NCBI GenBank assembly: GCA_024233935.1
Contig: JACKOY010000007.1
Location: 88,934 to 152,933 of the forward strand
DNA length: 64,000 nt
Reading direction: 5' to 3'
Origin: Spirochaetales bacterium
Lineage (GTDB): Bacteria; Spirochaetota; Leptospiria; Leptospirales; Leptonemataceae
Shown: one piece after another, positions 25,914 through 34,866 of the stretch
Layout of the letters: every line of letters begins with the position of its first letter
Numbering within the stretch: the stretch's first letter is position 1
Notes under the pieces: model-generated
Database searches by the model: none
Told to the model about the DNA's origin: nothing
The model's input: only the letters and a program-made list of their open reading frames with translations
Made by a program: the position numbers and the translations under genes

Positions 25914-27034
25914 GCGGCAGAACTACGCGCGCTGCGGGTGGTGATCTGTGGCTCCCCATGAATCTGTTCGGAGAAGCGATAGGTCGGTCGAATGCCAGGA
26001 AAGGCCCAGTACGCGGTGAGTTCCGAAGAGGGAATCACATTGTAAAAGCGCGCATCCCATTGATTGACGCCCGCCATTTCTTTTTCCTGAATCATCGAGA
26101 CGTACTGATCGAGACCTCTTTCCAGGGTGTTCCCGTTCAAGATGACTTCCATGCCCGTCTGGAGTGCAAAGTTACGAACTCCGGGGATTCGCGATTCCAG
26201 CGGCGAATAGCTGTCGGCGGAGATTCCGTTTTCGCTGGAAACCAGAACTCCGGAGTTCGTGTTTACGACCAGGCTGTGGTTGCCTTCGGTGTGCCCCGGA
26301 GTGCCGATCAAGGCTACACCCTCGCCCAGTTGAACGTCGCCCTCAAGTAAGATGATCTTTTTTGGATCAATGCCTTCGATCCCATGCGGGCAGTACCAAT
26401 CGCGTTGGGGCGGCAAGAGCGCCAGAGTGGACTCCCATTCCTGGCGCATAACCAGCAACTTCGCGTTCGGAAAAGCAGCCGGTTCCGTGGCGGTTCCCAA
26501 CCAGCGTCGAATGTCCTGGGTGTGCAGATGATCGTAAGAAATATAGTCCACGTGCTCGGGGAGAATGTTGATCGACGCCAGGCACTCTTCGACCGTCGCG
26601 CTGATCGGTGCGATCAATTTCTCACCCCACTTCTGAAACGGTCCAAAACTTTCTCCCAATCTCTTGAAGAAGGGCGTTTCGCGATTGCGCTTGAAATCCG
26701 AAGGAGAGAAGAGCAGGGTGCGCACGCGGTTGCCAGAACGATACTGCACAACGAACAGCCGGTTCAAAATGTGCAAAAACGGAATCGGCACGCGGCATGC
26801 GTTCAAAAGTCCGTAGCGCACGGGATAAGGCACCCGGATCAGGTCAAAGGTTCGATAATAGAGTGCCGTCGGGCCTTCCCCAAACCAGCGGTTAAATCGA
26901 CGGGCTCGCATGCGGACTTCCGTCAGGCGATCGGCCGGGTGGGCTGCGCGCCTCGCACCCACAAAATCGCTGAGGGCTTTCATGCCCGTTTCCAGTCTGC
27001 TGCTTCGTTTTTTGCCTGCTGTGCTTCGCGCCAT
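25910..27034 (-). CDS. Metallo-beta-lactamase-fold hydrolase
   Basis: About 374 residues from the ATG at 27034; an upstream start at 27085 is open. An N-terminal region of about 150 residues is followed by the MBL fold. The metal motif is a variant, SYDHLHTQDIRRWLG (D-H-L-H-x2-D), then LIGTPGHTEGNHSLVV with the next His ligand, and SSENGISADSYSP. Overlap with the SDR gene points to a small two-enzyme operon. The reaction is unknown; a lactonase or thioesterase-like role is possible. Confidence 0.75.
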   Translation of the reverse strand: MARSTAGKKRSSRLETGMKALSDFVGARRAAHPADRLTEVRMRARRFNRWFGEGPTALYYRTFDLIRVPYPVRYGLLNACRVPIPFLHILNRLFVVQYRSGNRVRTLLFSPSDFKRNRETPFFKRLGESFGPFQKWGEKLIAPISATVEECLASINILPEHVDYISYDHLHTQDIRRWLGTATEPAAFPNAKLLVMRQEWESTLALLPPQRDWYCPHGIEGIDPKKIILLEGDVQLGEGVALIGTPGHTEGNHSLVVNTNSGVLVSSENGISADSYSPLESRIPGVRNFALQTGMEVILNGNTLERGLDQYVSMIQEKEMAGVNQWDARFYNVIPSSELTAYWAFPGIRPTYRFSEQIHGEPQITTRSARSSAA

Positions 27035-27115
27035 GCAAAATGCCCCCACTCCATAGTAAGGGCAGGCGGACTGGAAGTAAAGCAATCGGGCCGGCGCCAG
27101 GCCGGCCCGGGAGAT

Positions 27116-27442
27116 TCAGAACCGCACGGTCAGGCTGTTGTGGTAATTTCCATCATCGTCGCGATGGAAGTGATAACAGGCCTGAACCCATTCGCCGTCC
27201 CCGTCATACATATGATGCTCCCAGAGCTGCAGAGTCAGGTCATAGAGCAGGGCGCTCATGGGCGCAGGACGCTCGGGCTGGCCCGGCTCAGCGAGGGTAT
27301 GTTCGAAGCGGCAGGTGTCGCCCCTCTGGATATTCTCGATTTCAAAGCGAAAGGCGTCGGGCGGTTGTTTGAGCAGGCGCAGGAGTTCGTCCTGGGTGCG
27401 GTTTCGAATCGTGTCGAGGTGTTGTTCAAAGTCGGTAAGCAT
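27116..27442 (-). CDS. Small hypothetical protein
   Basis: 108 residues with a strong ribosome site (GGAGG, 6 bases before the ATG at 27442). The protein is soluble, acidic and aromatic-rich toward the end (LWEHHMYDGDGEWVQACYHF). I recognise no domain. A longer open frame covering this region on the same strand belongs to another reading of the ion-channel gene and is not used. Confidence 0.65.
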   Translation of the reverse strand: MLTDFEQHLDTIRNRTQDELLRLLKQPPDAFRFEIENIQRGDTCRFEHTLAEPGQPERPAPMSALLYDLTLQLWEHHMYDGDGEWVQACYHFHRDDDGNYHNSLTVRF

Positions 27443-27546
27443 GGTTTCCTCCAGGAGTGGGCCGCGTTTGGCGATTCCCTGTCTGGAAGAGGTCGTCGAA
27501 GTGGCGTTTGTTGCGCGGTTTTTTTTGTATACACCAGGTATTCCGT

Positions 27547-28386
27547 TCAGGGATGGAGCAGCGCGCCACAATGCTTGCAATGCTTTGCGTCGCCGGCGTG
27601 GCCTTCCTGACCGCAGTCCGGGCAGGCCTGCGTCGAGACCTGACCGTGGTCGCGCATGGCAACGGCAATTTCGGCCGTGACGATACCCGTGGGGACGGCA
27701 ATGATTCCATAACCGAGCAGCATGACCATTGAGGCGATGGCCTTGCCGATCGCCGTTTGCGGCGTAATGTCTCCATAACCCACCGTGGTCAGGGTCACCA
27801 CGGCATAGTAGATGCCCACCGGTATGCTTGTGAAACCATTGGCCGGACCTTCGACGATGTACATAATTGTTCCGACGATTACGATGATGGTGCTCACCGC
27901 GCCCAGAAAGACGATGATTTTGGGCCGGGCGGCGCGCATCGCAAGCAAGAGCACTTCGGCCGCGCCGAGATAACGGGCCAGCTTGAATATGCGAAAGGCG
28001 CGCAGGAGCCGGAGCACGCGGACCACGGTCAGGTAGTAGCTTCCGGTGAAGTACAAACTCAGGTACGCCGGCAATACAGCCAGCAGGTCCACAATACCAA
28101 AAAAGCTCCGGGCGTAACGCCACGGGCTGCGCACTGTTGCGAGTCGCAAAATGTACTCAATGGTAAAAAGAATTGTGAACGCCCACTCCCCGATCTGGAT
28201 CCAGCGTTTGTAATGCAGCTGGATGTCGGCCACCGTTTCGAGCATCATCAAAACGACGCTGGCGATGATGGCCCAGAGCAACAGCACATCGAAGAGCTTG
28301 CCGGCCGTGGTGTCGGCTTCAAAAATGATTTCGTGCAGGCGCGCGCGCCAGCCGGGAGTCTCTGGTTCGTTTGGTCTGTACATCAA
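27547..28386 (-). CDS. Voltage-gated-type ion channel with C-terminal zinc ribbon
   Basis: 279 residues with six membrane helices. The S4-like helix is positively charged (VRVLRLLRAFRIFKLARYL), and the pore has the potassium filter TLTTVGYGDITP. The C-terminal 26 residues carry two C-x2-C pairs (CPDCGQ and CKHCGALL), a zinc ribbon uncommon in such short Kv-like channels. It overlaps the DUF374 gene by 4 bases. It would conduct potassium across the inner membrane. Confidence 0.85.
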   Translation of the reverse strand: MMYRPNEPETPGWRARLHEIIFEADTTAGKLFDVLLLWAIIASVVLMMLETVADIQLHYKRWIQIGEWAFTILFTIEYILRLATVRSPWRYARSFFGIVDLLAVLPAYLSLYFTGSYYLTVVRVLRLLRAFRIFKLARYLGAAEVLLLAMRAARPKIIVFLGAVSTIIVIVGTIMYIVEGPANGFTSIPVGIYYAVVTLTTVGYGDITPQTAIGKAIASMVMLLGYGIIAVPTGIVTAEIAVAMRDHGQVSTQACPDCGQEGHAGDAKHCKHCGALLHP

Positions 28387-29135
28387 CCCGGTTGCAGGTG
28401 GATCGTGTCGGAAGCCGCGGTGCTCGTTCCGAACAAAAGGTCATTGGCCCGAAAACAAAGCCGATCCAGTTCGGCCTCCATACGCCTGGCCTGATACGCG
28501 AGGGCCTCGTCCGAGGTGTCCGATTCTGGCCAGATCGGTTCTCCAATGACCATCGCCACACGGGAAAAGGGCAGCGGGATGGCAAAGTCATCCCAGTTCG
28601 GACCCACCACCCGCCGCGAGCAACCGAAACCGATCGGCACGACAACGCTATCGGACTTGTGAGCCATGTAGATGACGCCGGGCTTGGCTTCGTAGTTCGG
28701 TCCGTGGGGACCATCCGGCGCAACCAGCGCCGGCACGCCGCCCCGAATGGTCTTAATGAAATCGATGATGCCTTTGGACTGTTTGCCCAGACTTGCGTCG
28801 AGCACTTCGTAACCCATACTGCGGATGGTCTTGATTCCAATCTCGCGAAAGAAGTGCGTCCAGGAGCGTTCGTACTGCGGCGTCCGTGGATGGTCGGAGT
28901 AGATGCAGATGCCTCGTGAATGCAGCGCAAAAATCGCGGCGTCCACGTACGTGTGCCAGACGGCGGCGATGAAGGTCTGTTTGCGCGCACGCAACAAACG
29001 CAGATGGTCGTCTCCCTCTACTATGAATTCCAGGGTCGCCTGGTAGATGCTCAGGAGCACGCTGGCAACGTTGGAAGCGAGATTCGTGGTTCCGACGTAC
29101 GCCGCCCGTTTGATTCTATTCGGTGGTAATCCCAT
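28383..29135 (-). CDS. DUF374 acyltransferase-like protein
   Basis: About 250 residues from the ATG at 29135. The family signature is present: FIAAVWHTYVDAAIFALHSRG at the N-terminus, and ALVAPDGPHGPNYEAKPGVIYMA in the middle. DUF374 proteins belong to the lysophospholipid-acyltransferase fold related to LpxL-type lipid A acyltransferases. The gene is packed between the nucleoside transporter (2-base gap) and the channel (4-base overlap). Confidence 0.8.
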   Translation of the reverse strand: MGLPPNRIKRAAYVGTTNLASNVASVLLSIYQATLEFIVEGDDHLRLLRARKQTFIAAVWHTYVDAAIFALHSRGICIYSDHPRTPQYERSWTHFFREIGIKTIRSMGYEVLDASLGKQSKGIIDFIKTIRGGVPALVAPDGPHGPNYEAKPGVIYMAHKSDSVVVPIGFGCSRRVVGPNWDDFAIPLPFSRVAMVIGEPIWPESDTSDEALAYQARRMEAELDRLCFRANDLLFGTSTAASDTIHLQPG

Positions 29136-29137
29136 GT

Positions 29138-30412
29138 TCAGACTCCGACGGTCGCAACGACGATGCCGACGACGGCGCCGGTCATCATGGTCGATAGCGT
29201 CCCGGCAACAATGGAACGCAAACCGAGGCCTACGATTTCGGCGCGACGTTCCGGAACCATTGTGCCCAGCCCACCGATCATGATGCCCAGACTTCCCAGA
29301 TTGGCGAAGCCGCACATGGCGTATATCATGATCAGACGTGCGCCGGGGCTCAGGCTTTCGCCTACGCCGGGACGGGCCAGTTCCAGGTACGCCAGAAACT
29401 CGTTCAGGATGGTTTTGATTCCCATCAGCTGGCCGGCCTGAAAGGCGTCGGACCACGGCACACCCATCAACCAGACCAGTGGCGCCATCACACAGCCCAG
29501 CAGCCACTGCAGGCTAATGGGGGCGGACGTCTCCCCGACTCCGACACTGACCGGAATTACAGCCAGCATCTGATTGATGAGGCTGACCAGGGCAACCAGC
29601 ACAATCAGCATGACGATGATGTTCAGCCAGAGTTTCAGCCCCTCCAGGGCGCCGTGGGTGATGGCGTCCATGCTGGATTGCGCTGGATGCGGTTCCACCA
29701 TCTCGCCCATGGTCTTTGCACCGGTTTCGGGAATCATGAGCCGGGAAATCACAATCGCCGCCGGGGCGCTGATGATCGACGCGGCCAGCAACTGGCCCAG
29801 AGCCTGTTCGCCGAGCACGGGTTCCAGAATTTGCGCGTACAACACCATCATGGTGCCCGCGATCGTTGCCATGCCGACCGTCATGGTTGTAAAAAGCTCG
29901 CTACGACTCAGTCGATTCATGTAGGGCCGGATAAAGAGCGGGGCTTCCACCATGCCGACAAAAACATTGGCGGCCGCACTCACGCCGACCGCTCCGCCCA
30001 CATCGAGCGTTTTCTGCAAAAGCCAGGAAAAACCGCGCACTACCAGAGGAAGAATCTTCCAGTAGAAAAGCAGCGACGACAGTGCGCTCATTACGAGCAG
30101 AATCGGAAGCGCCTGAAACGCGAGCACCACCCCTCCCGGTGGATTTACAACTTCGAAGGGTGCAAAGCCGCTCCCACCGATGTAGCCGAACACGAGGCCC
30201 GTCCCGGCCTGGGTGGCGTCACGAATGGCAATCACGACCACGTTCAGGTACAGGAGAGCGTCCCGCACGCCGGGCGCCTTTAACAGAACCACTCCCAGAA
30301 CGATCTGCAGCGCCAGGCCCAGTCCGAGTACCCGCCACTCTACAACTTTACGATTCTCGCTGATTGCCCAGGCCGCCAGGCAGAATATCGCGAGTCCCAA
30401 GAAAGCCTGCAT
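29138..30412 (-). CDS. nupC: CNT-family (NupC-type) nucleoside transporter
   Basis: About 424 residues from the ATG at 30412; the open frame extends upstream without support. The protein is largely hydrophobic with many helices. Concentrative nucleoside transporter motifs are visible: FVFGYIG-like segment (TGLVFGYIGGSGFAPFEV), VFVGMVEAPLFIRPYMNRLS, SELFTTMTVGMATIAGTMM and IMIYAMCGFANLGSLGIMIG. It imports nucleosides with sodium or protons. Confidence 0.9.
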   Translation of the reverse strand: MQAFLGLAIFCLAAWAISENRKVVEWRVLGLGLALQIVLGVVLLKAPGVRDALLYLNVVVIAIRDATQAGTGLVFGYIGGSGFAPFEVVNPPGGVVLAFQALPILLVMSALSSLLFYWKILPLVVRGFSWLLQKTLDVGGAVGVSAAANVFVGMVEAPLFIRPYMNRLSRSELFTTMTVGMATIAGTMMVLYAQILEPVLGEQALGQLLAASIISAPAAIVISRLMIPETGAKTMGEMVEPHPAQSSMDAITHGALEGLKLWLNIIVMLIVLVALVSLINQMLAVIPVSVGVGETSAPISLQWLLGCVMAPLVWLMGVPWSDAFQAGQLMGIKTILNEFLAYLELARPGVGESLSPGARLIMIYAMCGFANLGSLGIMIGGLGTMVPERRAEIVGLGLRSIVAGTLSTMMTGAVVGIVVATVGV

Positions 30413-30584
30413 TACCAACCCCTTCGCAACAATTCCCTTCAGGAAGGGGACAGGCTGGCCGGTCGCCCCGGGACCGCCCACCATATTTTGGCCCCGCCAC
30501 CCGGCAGCATTCCTGTTTGACAGTCCATCGTCCGGCCGTCGTCGATTGCAGATGCGAAGGGCCGGGGCATACTCCCTGTTGACC

Positions 30585-31583
30585 ATGGTCGGTTATTTTG
30601 TGCAGGTGCTGCGTCCGGCGATCTTTCTGGCGCTGCTTGTGAGCTTCGGCAGCGCGGGGTACATGGCCATTGAAGGCTGGAGCCCCATTGATGCGCTCTA
30701 CATGAGCGTCATTACGGTGAGCACCGTGGGTTTCGGGGAGGCGCACCGGCTTTCCGCCGAGGGCAAGTTGTTCACCATGGGCCTGATCATGGGCGGCGTG
30801 ATCTTTTACGGGATCGCCATCGACGCCATCCTCAAGCTCTTCATTAACCGCAAGTTCCGGCAATTTTTCGAGGAGGCGCGCGTGAAAGACCGTATGCGCA
30901 AGCTGAAGAATCATTACATCGTGTGTGGAGGGGGTCGAATGGCGCTTTCCACCATACGCGAATTGGACCGGGCCGGCAAGGCCTTCGTCGTGCTCGAAAC
31001 AAATCCGGATTCCATTGTAATGCAGATATATCGCGGTTCCATGAAGCACTGGCTGGTGGTTGAGCGGGACGCCTTGATCGAGGAAAATCTGATCGAGGCG
31101 CGCATTGAACATGCGGTGGGCCTGGCGGCTGTGCTGCCGACCGACGCCGACAACCTGTTTGTCGTGCTTTCGGCCCGTCGTCTGAATCCGAAGCTGACCA
31201 TCCAGAGTCGCATCGCCCGGGAAAGCACCCGCGACAAGATGCTGCAGGCCGGCGCCGACAAGGTCATCAGTCCGTACATGGTGGGCGGGCTGCAGATGGC
31301 GCGCAGCATGCTGAACCCGCGCGTGGACGATTTTATGGAGATCGTGATGGATCAGGTCAACTACGAGTTTGAAATGAAAATCCACCACATGGAAGAGGAC
31401 GATGCCTTCGCAGAAAAATCGCTCCGTGAAACGGACTTCCGAAGGCGCGGCTTCATTGCAATCGGCGTGCGCATGAAGGACGGGCGCATGGTCTTTGCTC
31501 CCGACTCGAACTTTGTACTCAAACCCGGCATGGAGATATTGTTGTTGGGCTCCGGCGAGGAAAAACCCACCAACGTGCTCTGA
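30585..31583 (+). CDS. Potassium channel with RCK (TrkA-type) domains
   Basis: About 332 residues from the ATG at 30585 (another in-frame ATG at 30552). Two membrane helices flank a pore with filter VITVSTVGFGE. A cytoplasmic RCK domain begins with NHYIVCGGGRMALSTIREL, the nucleotide site being CGGGRMA. It continues to a TrkA-C-like C-terminus (DFRRRGFIAIGVRMKDGR to EILLLGSG). This is the MthK-like layout, gated by ligands. Second potassium-channel protein within 4 kb. Confidence 0.88.
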   Translation: MVGYFVQVLRPAIFLALLVSFGSAGYMAIEGWSPIDALYMSVITVSTVGFGEAHRLSAEGKLFTMGLIMGGVIFYGIAIDAILKLFINRKFRQFFEEARVKDRMRKLKNHYIVCGGGRMALSTIRELDRAGKAFVVLETNPDSIVMQIYRGSMKHWLVVERDALIEENLIEARIEHAVGLAAVLPTDADNLFVVLSARRLNPKLTIQSRIARESTRDKMLQAGADKVISPYMVGGLQMARSMLNPRVDDFMEIVMDQVNYEFEMKIHHMEEDDAFAEKSLRETDFRRRGFIAIGVRMKDGRMVFAPDSNFVLKPGMEILLLGSGEEKPTNVL

Positions 31584-31643
31584 AGGCCCGCGGCCCCGTT
31601 ATTGAACAAGCGCCGCGCGATCGACGCCATTTTTTGGAGCGGC

Positions 31644-32717
31644 TCAGCCGACGACGGCAGCTTCCGGTTGGGGCAGATATTGCTGAAAGGGTCGACGCGC
31701 CTGAAACAGGTCCCCTGCCGCCCGGATCAGTTCGCCCAGCACTCTCGGTGTGATCGCCTGTTTAGGATCGTCGCCGATACCGCGCGGTGGCTGACAATGG
31801 GTTTCAATGCAGAGGCCGTCGGCCCCGTACGCAATGGCCGCGAGGGCCGCCGAAGGAACGTAGACCGCCTTGCCCACAGAATGCGAAGGATCCACAACAA
31901 CGGGCGCCCAGGTTTTTTGTTTCAGCAGCGGCGTTATGCTTTCGTCGGGATGATTGCGGTAGCCGTCGATGCCGGGCACGGTGCCGCGCGGACAGAGCAT
32001 GACGTTCGGATTGCCGCCGGCGACAATGTACTCGGCAGCACAGATGAATTCGTCAATGGGTCCCATGTGCATGCTGCGTTTCAGCAAAACGAGCGTGCCC
32101 CGCTCGGCGCTCAGCTCTCCAATCTTTTTGAGCAGGGAGTAGTTCAGCGCGTTTCGGGCGCCCACCTGAATCATGTCCGCGCCATGATCGAGCGCGATAC
32201 GCAGTTGCTCCTCGTCCATGACCTCCGCGTTTACCGGCAGGCCGGTCTCTTCGCGCCCACGCATCAGGATTTCGATCGCTTCGGAATTACCCTGGTAGGA
32301 GTGCGGGCTCGTGCGCGGCTTCCAGACTCCGCCGCGCAATACGTGGGCGCCCGCCTCTTTGATGGCGTGGGCCGACTCCAGAAAAAGCTGGGGATTTCGC
32401 GGATCGATCGTGCAATGACCGGCGACAATCAACAGGTCCTGACCCAGGGTGCGTCCGGAAATCTGAATGGCGTGCCGGGTCAGCTCGGATTTCAGATCCA
32501 TGAGCTTGTAAGGGGACTGGATGGTGTCGACCCGGCTGACATAGTCCAGGCCTTCAATGCGATTCGTCATCAGCTCTTCGCGTTCGTCGCCGCGAATCGC
32601 GTAGATGGTCCGCGTTGCGCCCGGAATCGGAGTCAATGTGCAGCCGAACTCGGCCAGAATCTGAGTGACTTCTGCGATCTGTGTTTCGGTGAAACGTTCA
32701 CCCTTTGGAATGATCAT
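31644..32717 (-). CDS. DAHP synthase family enzyme, divergent AroF-type
   Basis: 357 residues, with an N-terminal ferredoxin-like regulatory domain (IIPKGERFTETQIAEVTQIL) as in the Thermotoga-type 3-deoxy-7-phosphoheptulonate synthases, then the TIM barrel. Metal ligands appear kept: Cys in VAGHCTIDP, His in VVVDPSHSVGK, Glu in CIETH, Asp in GDDPKQ. Usual motifs are altered (GPCSVES is GHCTIDP; LKRG is LKRSMHMGP). It may be the shikimate-pathway enzyme or a related aldolase with another substrate. Confidence 0.78.
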   Translation of the reverse strand: MIIPKGERFTETQIAEVTQILAEFGCTLTPIPGATRTIYAIRGDEREELMTNRIEGLDYVSRVDTIQSPYKLMDLKSELTRHAIQISGRTLGQDLLIVAGHCTIDPRNPQLFLESAHAIKEAGAHVLRGGVWKPRTSPHSYQGNSEAIEILMRGREETGLPVNAEVMDEEQLRIALDHGADMIQVGARNALNYSLLKKIGELSAERGTLVLLKRSMHMGPIDEFICAAEYIVAGGNPNVMLCPRGTVPGIDGYRNHPDESITPLLKQKTWAPVVVDPSHSVGKAVYVPSAALAAIAYGADGLCIETHCQPPRGIGDDPKQAITPRVLGELIRAAGDLFQARRPFQQYLPQPEAAVVG

Positions 32718-32773
32718 CTTCTAAAATCCCCTGGCTGCCAGACTTCGGGCGGCAAATAGCGGGCGCAACCTTT

Positions 32774-32788
32774 TCCACACAATGTGGA
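32774..32788. promoter_or_regulatory. Short inverted repeat upstream of the DAHP-synthase-like gene
   Basis: TCCACA and TGTGGA are separated by CAA, about 57-71 bases upstream of the ATG at 32717. It could be an operator half-site pair; there is no T run that would make it a terminator. No firm promoter boxes were recognised. Confidence 0.25.
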
Positions 32789-32854
32789 CGCACCTGCACG
32801 CTTATCGGGAATATATCGATGCTTCCGCGCGCGCGGCGGTGCCTTTTTTCAGTT

Positions 32855-34087
32855 TTATCGCAGCCGTTCGATCAGGTGCTGCAACTTCGTAACACTGCGC
32901 TCATCGGTGGCGGCGCCCATATCTCTCAAGGAGCGCGAACTCAGCTGTTCGCGGTGCTGATAGAGGTACCGCCTCAGCGGCGGGCTATCCAGGGTGATGG
33001 TCGGCAATCCCGCACTGCCTGATGTTTCGGCCCGGGTCATCTCAGAACAGGGCAACAACTCAAGTTCCAGTCTGGAGGCCAGGGCCCGGGCGCCTTCGAG
33101 GGCGATTCGACCGGTCGGGCCGGGCTCGGCACCGTACACCCGGGTGCGGTAGCTTTCGATAGATTGCAGGCGTTTCAGACGTTCCTGGGCAAACAGCGTG
33201 TAGCCCGTCCCGCGCACATGGCTTTGACCCCGGTGGGAGCGAAAGTCGGCGCCCGCCAGAAAGAGTGTGCGGGCTCCGAGACTGTGGGCTGTGTGCAGCG
33301 CCAGGCCCAGCAGGTTGCGGGTGGGATTGTCGCGCTCGGGCAACCCGGACAGAGGGCCCGTGCCGAGCAATTGATCGATGGGGAAAGTGGAGCGGTAGAG
33401 GATGCGTCGCGTAAAGAACTGATCGAGCCAGGGCGCCCCCGCCAGCCAGGAAAGAACGGGCACCGGAAGCTCCGCGCTCTTTGAGCCGCGCCGCGCCGCG
33501 CGCAGGTGATACAGAGTGCCGGGACCGGAATCGACCGAGAGTGTCAGCTGCACGGGTACTCCGGCAGCCAGCAGCGGCGCCAGGGCCGAATCGGCCGCGA
33601 TCACAAAGACGCCTCTCAGATCGACGCTGGCCAGCTCTTCGAGAAGCAGGGGGCCCGCGCCGCAATACAGCACCGGCGGTCCGCTCCGGGCCCCGGACGG
33701 ATCAGCGAGGAATTCCAGCCGTTCGTTTTCGTGCAGGCGGATGAGCGCATTTCGAAGCCAGGTTCGCAGAAAATGACGGGTGGTAGACGCATCGACCGAA
33801 CGCGAAAGTGCGCTTTCCACGCGCTCCCCCAATCCGGGAAAGAGCCGACTGTAGGCCGGTAAAACCAGAATGCGCCAGGGGCGATCGCGGGGCAGCCCCA
33901 CGTCCGACAGAGCGCTTCGAAGGCAGAGCCCCCGCTTTTCCAGGTCCGCTTTACGCCCGTGGCGCTCCAGTTGGGCGACCAGCTCCGTCAGGGGTTCGAA
34001 AGCTTCGAAATTCTCAGAAGCAAACTGGGCCGAGTCCGGCGAAAGCTGCTCGAGCACGTAACCCCAGCCCACGCCCACCAGAAGCAC
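32855..34087 (-). CDS. DUF115 (MAF-flagellin-accessory-like) protein; true start unclear
   Basis: 410 residues from the GTG at 34087. The DUF115 core is recognisable (VLYCGAGPLLLEELASVD, VIAADSALAPLLAAGVPVQL, ARTLFLAGADFRSHRG). This family is related to Campylobacter motility accessory factors and the 6-hydroxymethylpterin pyrophosphokinase fold, and takes part in sugar transfer to flagellin or surface glycans. The frame stays open another 59 codons upstream, to a TGA at 34265-34267. It encodes family-like sequence there (LHSDRAPVREAERF), but that stretch has no ATG, GTG or TTG. The annotated GTG therefore probably truncates the N-terminus. Confidence 0.72.
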   Translation of the reverse strand: MLLVGVGWGYVLEQLSPDSAQFASENFEAFEPLTELVAQLERHGRKADLEKRGLCLRSALSDVGLPRDRPWRILVLPAYSRLFPGLGERVESALSRSVDASTTRHFLRTWLRNALIRLHENERLEFLADPSGARSGPPVLYCGAGPLLLEELASVDLRGVFVIAADSALAPLLAAGVPVQLTLSVDSGPGTLYHLRAARRGSKSAELPVPVLSWLAGAPWLDQFFTRRILYRSTFPIDQLLGTGPLSGLPERDNPTRNLLGLALHTAHSLGARTLFLAGADFRSHRGQSHVRGTGYTLFAQERLKRLQSIESYRTRVYGAEPGPTGRIALEGARALASRLELELLPCSEMTRAETSGSAGLPTITLDSPPLRRYLYQHREQLSSRSLRDMGAATDERSVTKLQHLIERLR

Positions 34088-34257
34088 CGCGTTGCCGTTC
34101 GTCAGTTCCTGGCGAACCAGGCGCGCGAAGCGCTCGGCTTCCCGGACAGGAGCGCGGTCCGAATGGAGGTTCTGGCCCCGAACAAGTACGTTCGGCTGAC
34201 CGGAGGCGCTTGCGATTATCTGGACAGGATCAGAAAGAATACCGCGACCCGCAACGA

Positions 34258-34710
34258 CTACTCGTCATCGTCGTCCTGATCGTCGTCATCGTCATCATCA
34301 TCATCGTCGTCGTCGTCGTCATCATCGTCGTCCGAGTCGTTATCGTCCTCGTCCTGGTCACGGAACTCGTCTTCCGGCATGGGACGACCCCGGTCGGGCG
34401 GCGGCATGGGGGGCGGCTCTTCTTCTTCCACCCGGGCCCGGTTGCCAAACACCGCTTCGAGCTCAGCGCGGTTGTTGTCTTCGAGGGTGGCGAGTACCGC
34501 CTCCCGGGTTTCATCATCAATGAAATCGTACTGAACAATCTTGTCGGCCAGGGCGTGCATCGCCTGGATGGCCGGCTTGCGATTGTGGAGCTTGCGTGGG
34601 ATTTCCAGCAACTCCAGCATGTCGATGGCCTCAAAACCAGCAACGGTCGTAGCGTATTTGTCCTGATCGGTGAGCTGTAGCAGGCGTTGGATCTCGAACT
34701 CTTTTGCCAT
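34258..34710 (-). CDS. Possible RNA polymerase omega-like protein with poly-aspartate tail
   Basis: About 150 residues from the ATG at 34710. The first 65 residues (DKYATTVAGFEAIDMLEL, NRKPAIQAMHALADKIVQY) resemble the pattern of the omega subunit (NRFELV..ASKRARQL, KP..AL.EIA.GKI), so an RpoZ relative is my best guess, held weakly. The C-terminal third is extremely acidic: a Glu/Pro stretch, then DDNDSD and an unbroken run of 18 Asp. No other rpoZ is in the window. Alternative: an unrelated small acidic protein. Confidence 0.55.
   Translation of the reverse strand: MAKEFEIQRLLQLTDQDKYATTVAGFEAIDMLELLEIPRKLHNRKPAIQAMHALADKIVQYDFIDDETREAVLATLEDNNRAELEAVFGNRARVEEEEPPPMPPPDRGRPMPEDEFRDQDEDDNDSDDDDDDDDDDDDDDDDDDQDDDDE
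34279..34332 (-). repeat. Trinucleotide tract (GAY)18 coding for aspartate
   Basis: Eighteen consecutive GAC/GAT codons form a low-complexity tract in the omega-like gene, with four more Asp codons after one Gln codon. Mixed use of GAC and GAT limits slippage, but length variation between strains would be expected. Confidence 0.9.
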
Positions 34711-34866
34711 ATCGGAGCGGGGCCTCGGAGACGTATTTATGAGGAAAACCAGTGAAGCATGCCACATTCGTATCGGCCGCATTTGCGTCAAGCCAAAGCT
34801 CCGTACGGCCGGCCCGCGGGCCTGGCCATTGATTTGACAGGGTTTCCGGGCGGGTTAGGCCCGGTT

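Noticed and set aside
26384..27610. A 408-codon open frame on the plus strand across the MBL gene and its upstream region
   Set aside because: It lies antisense to the metallo-beta-lactamase-fold gene and the small gene at 27116, both with better support, and its translation has no domain.
27443..28123. Extension of the 27116 frame upstream through the ion channel
   Set aside because: The strong ribosome site at 27442 and the short soluble protein fit better; the extension reads the channel gene out of frame.
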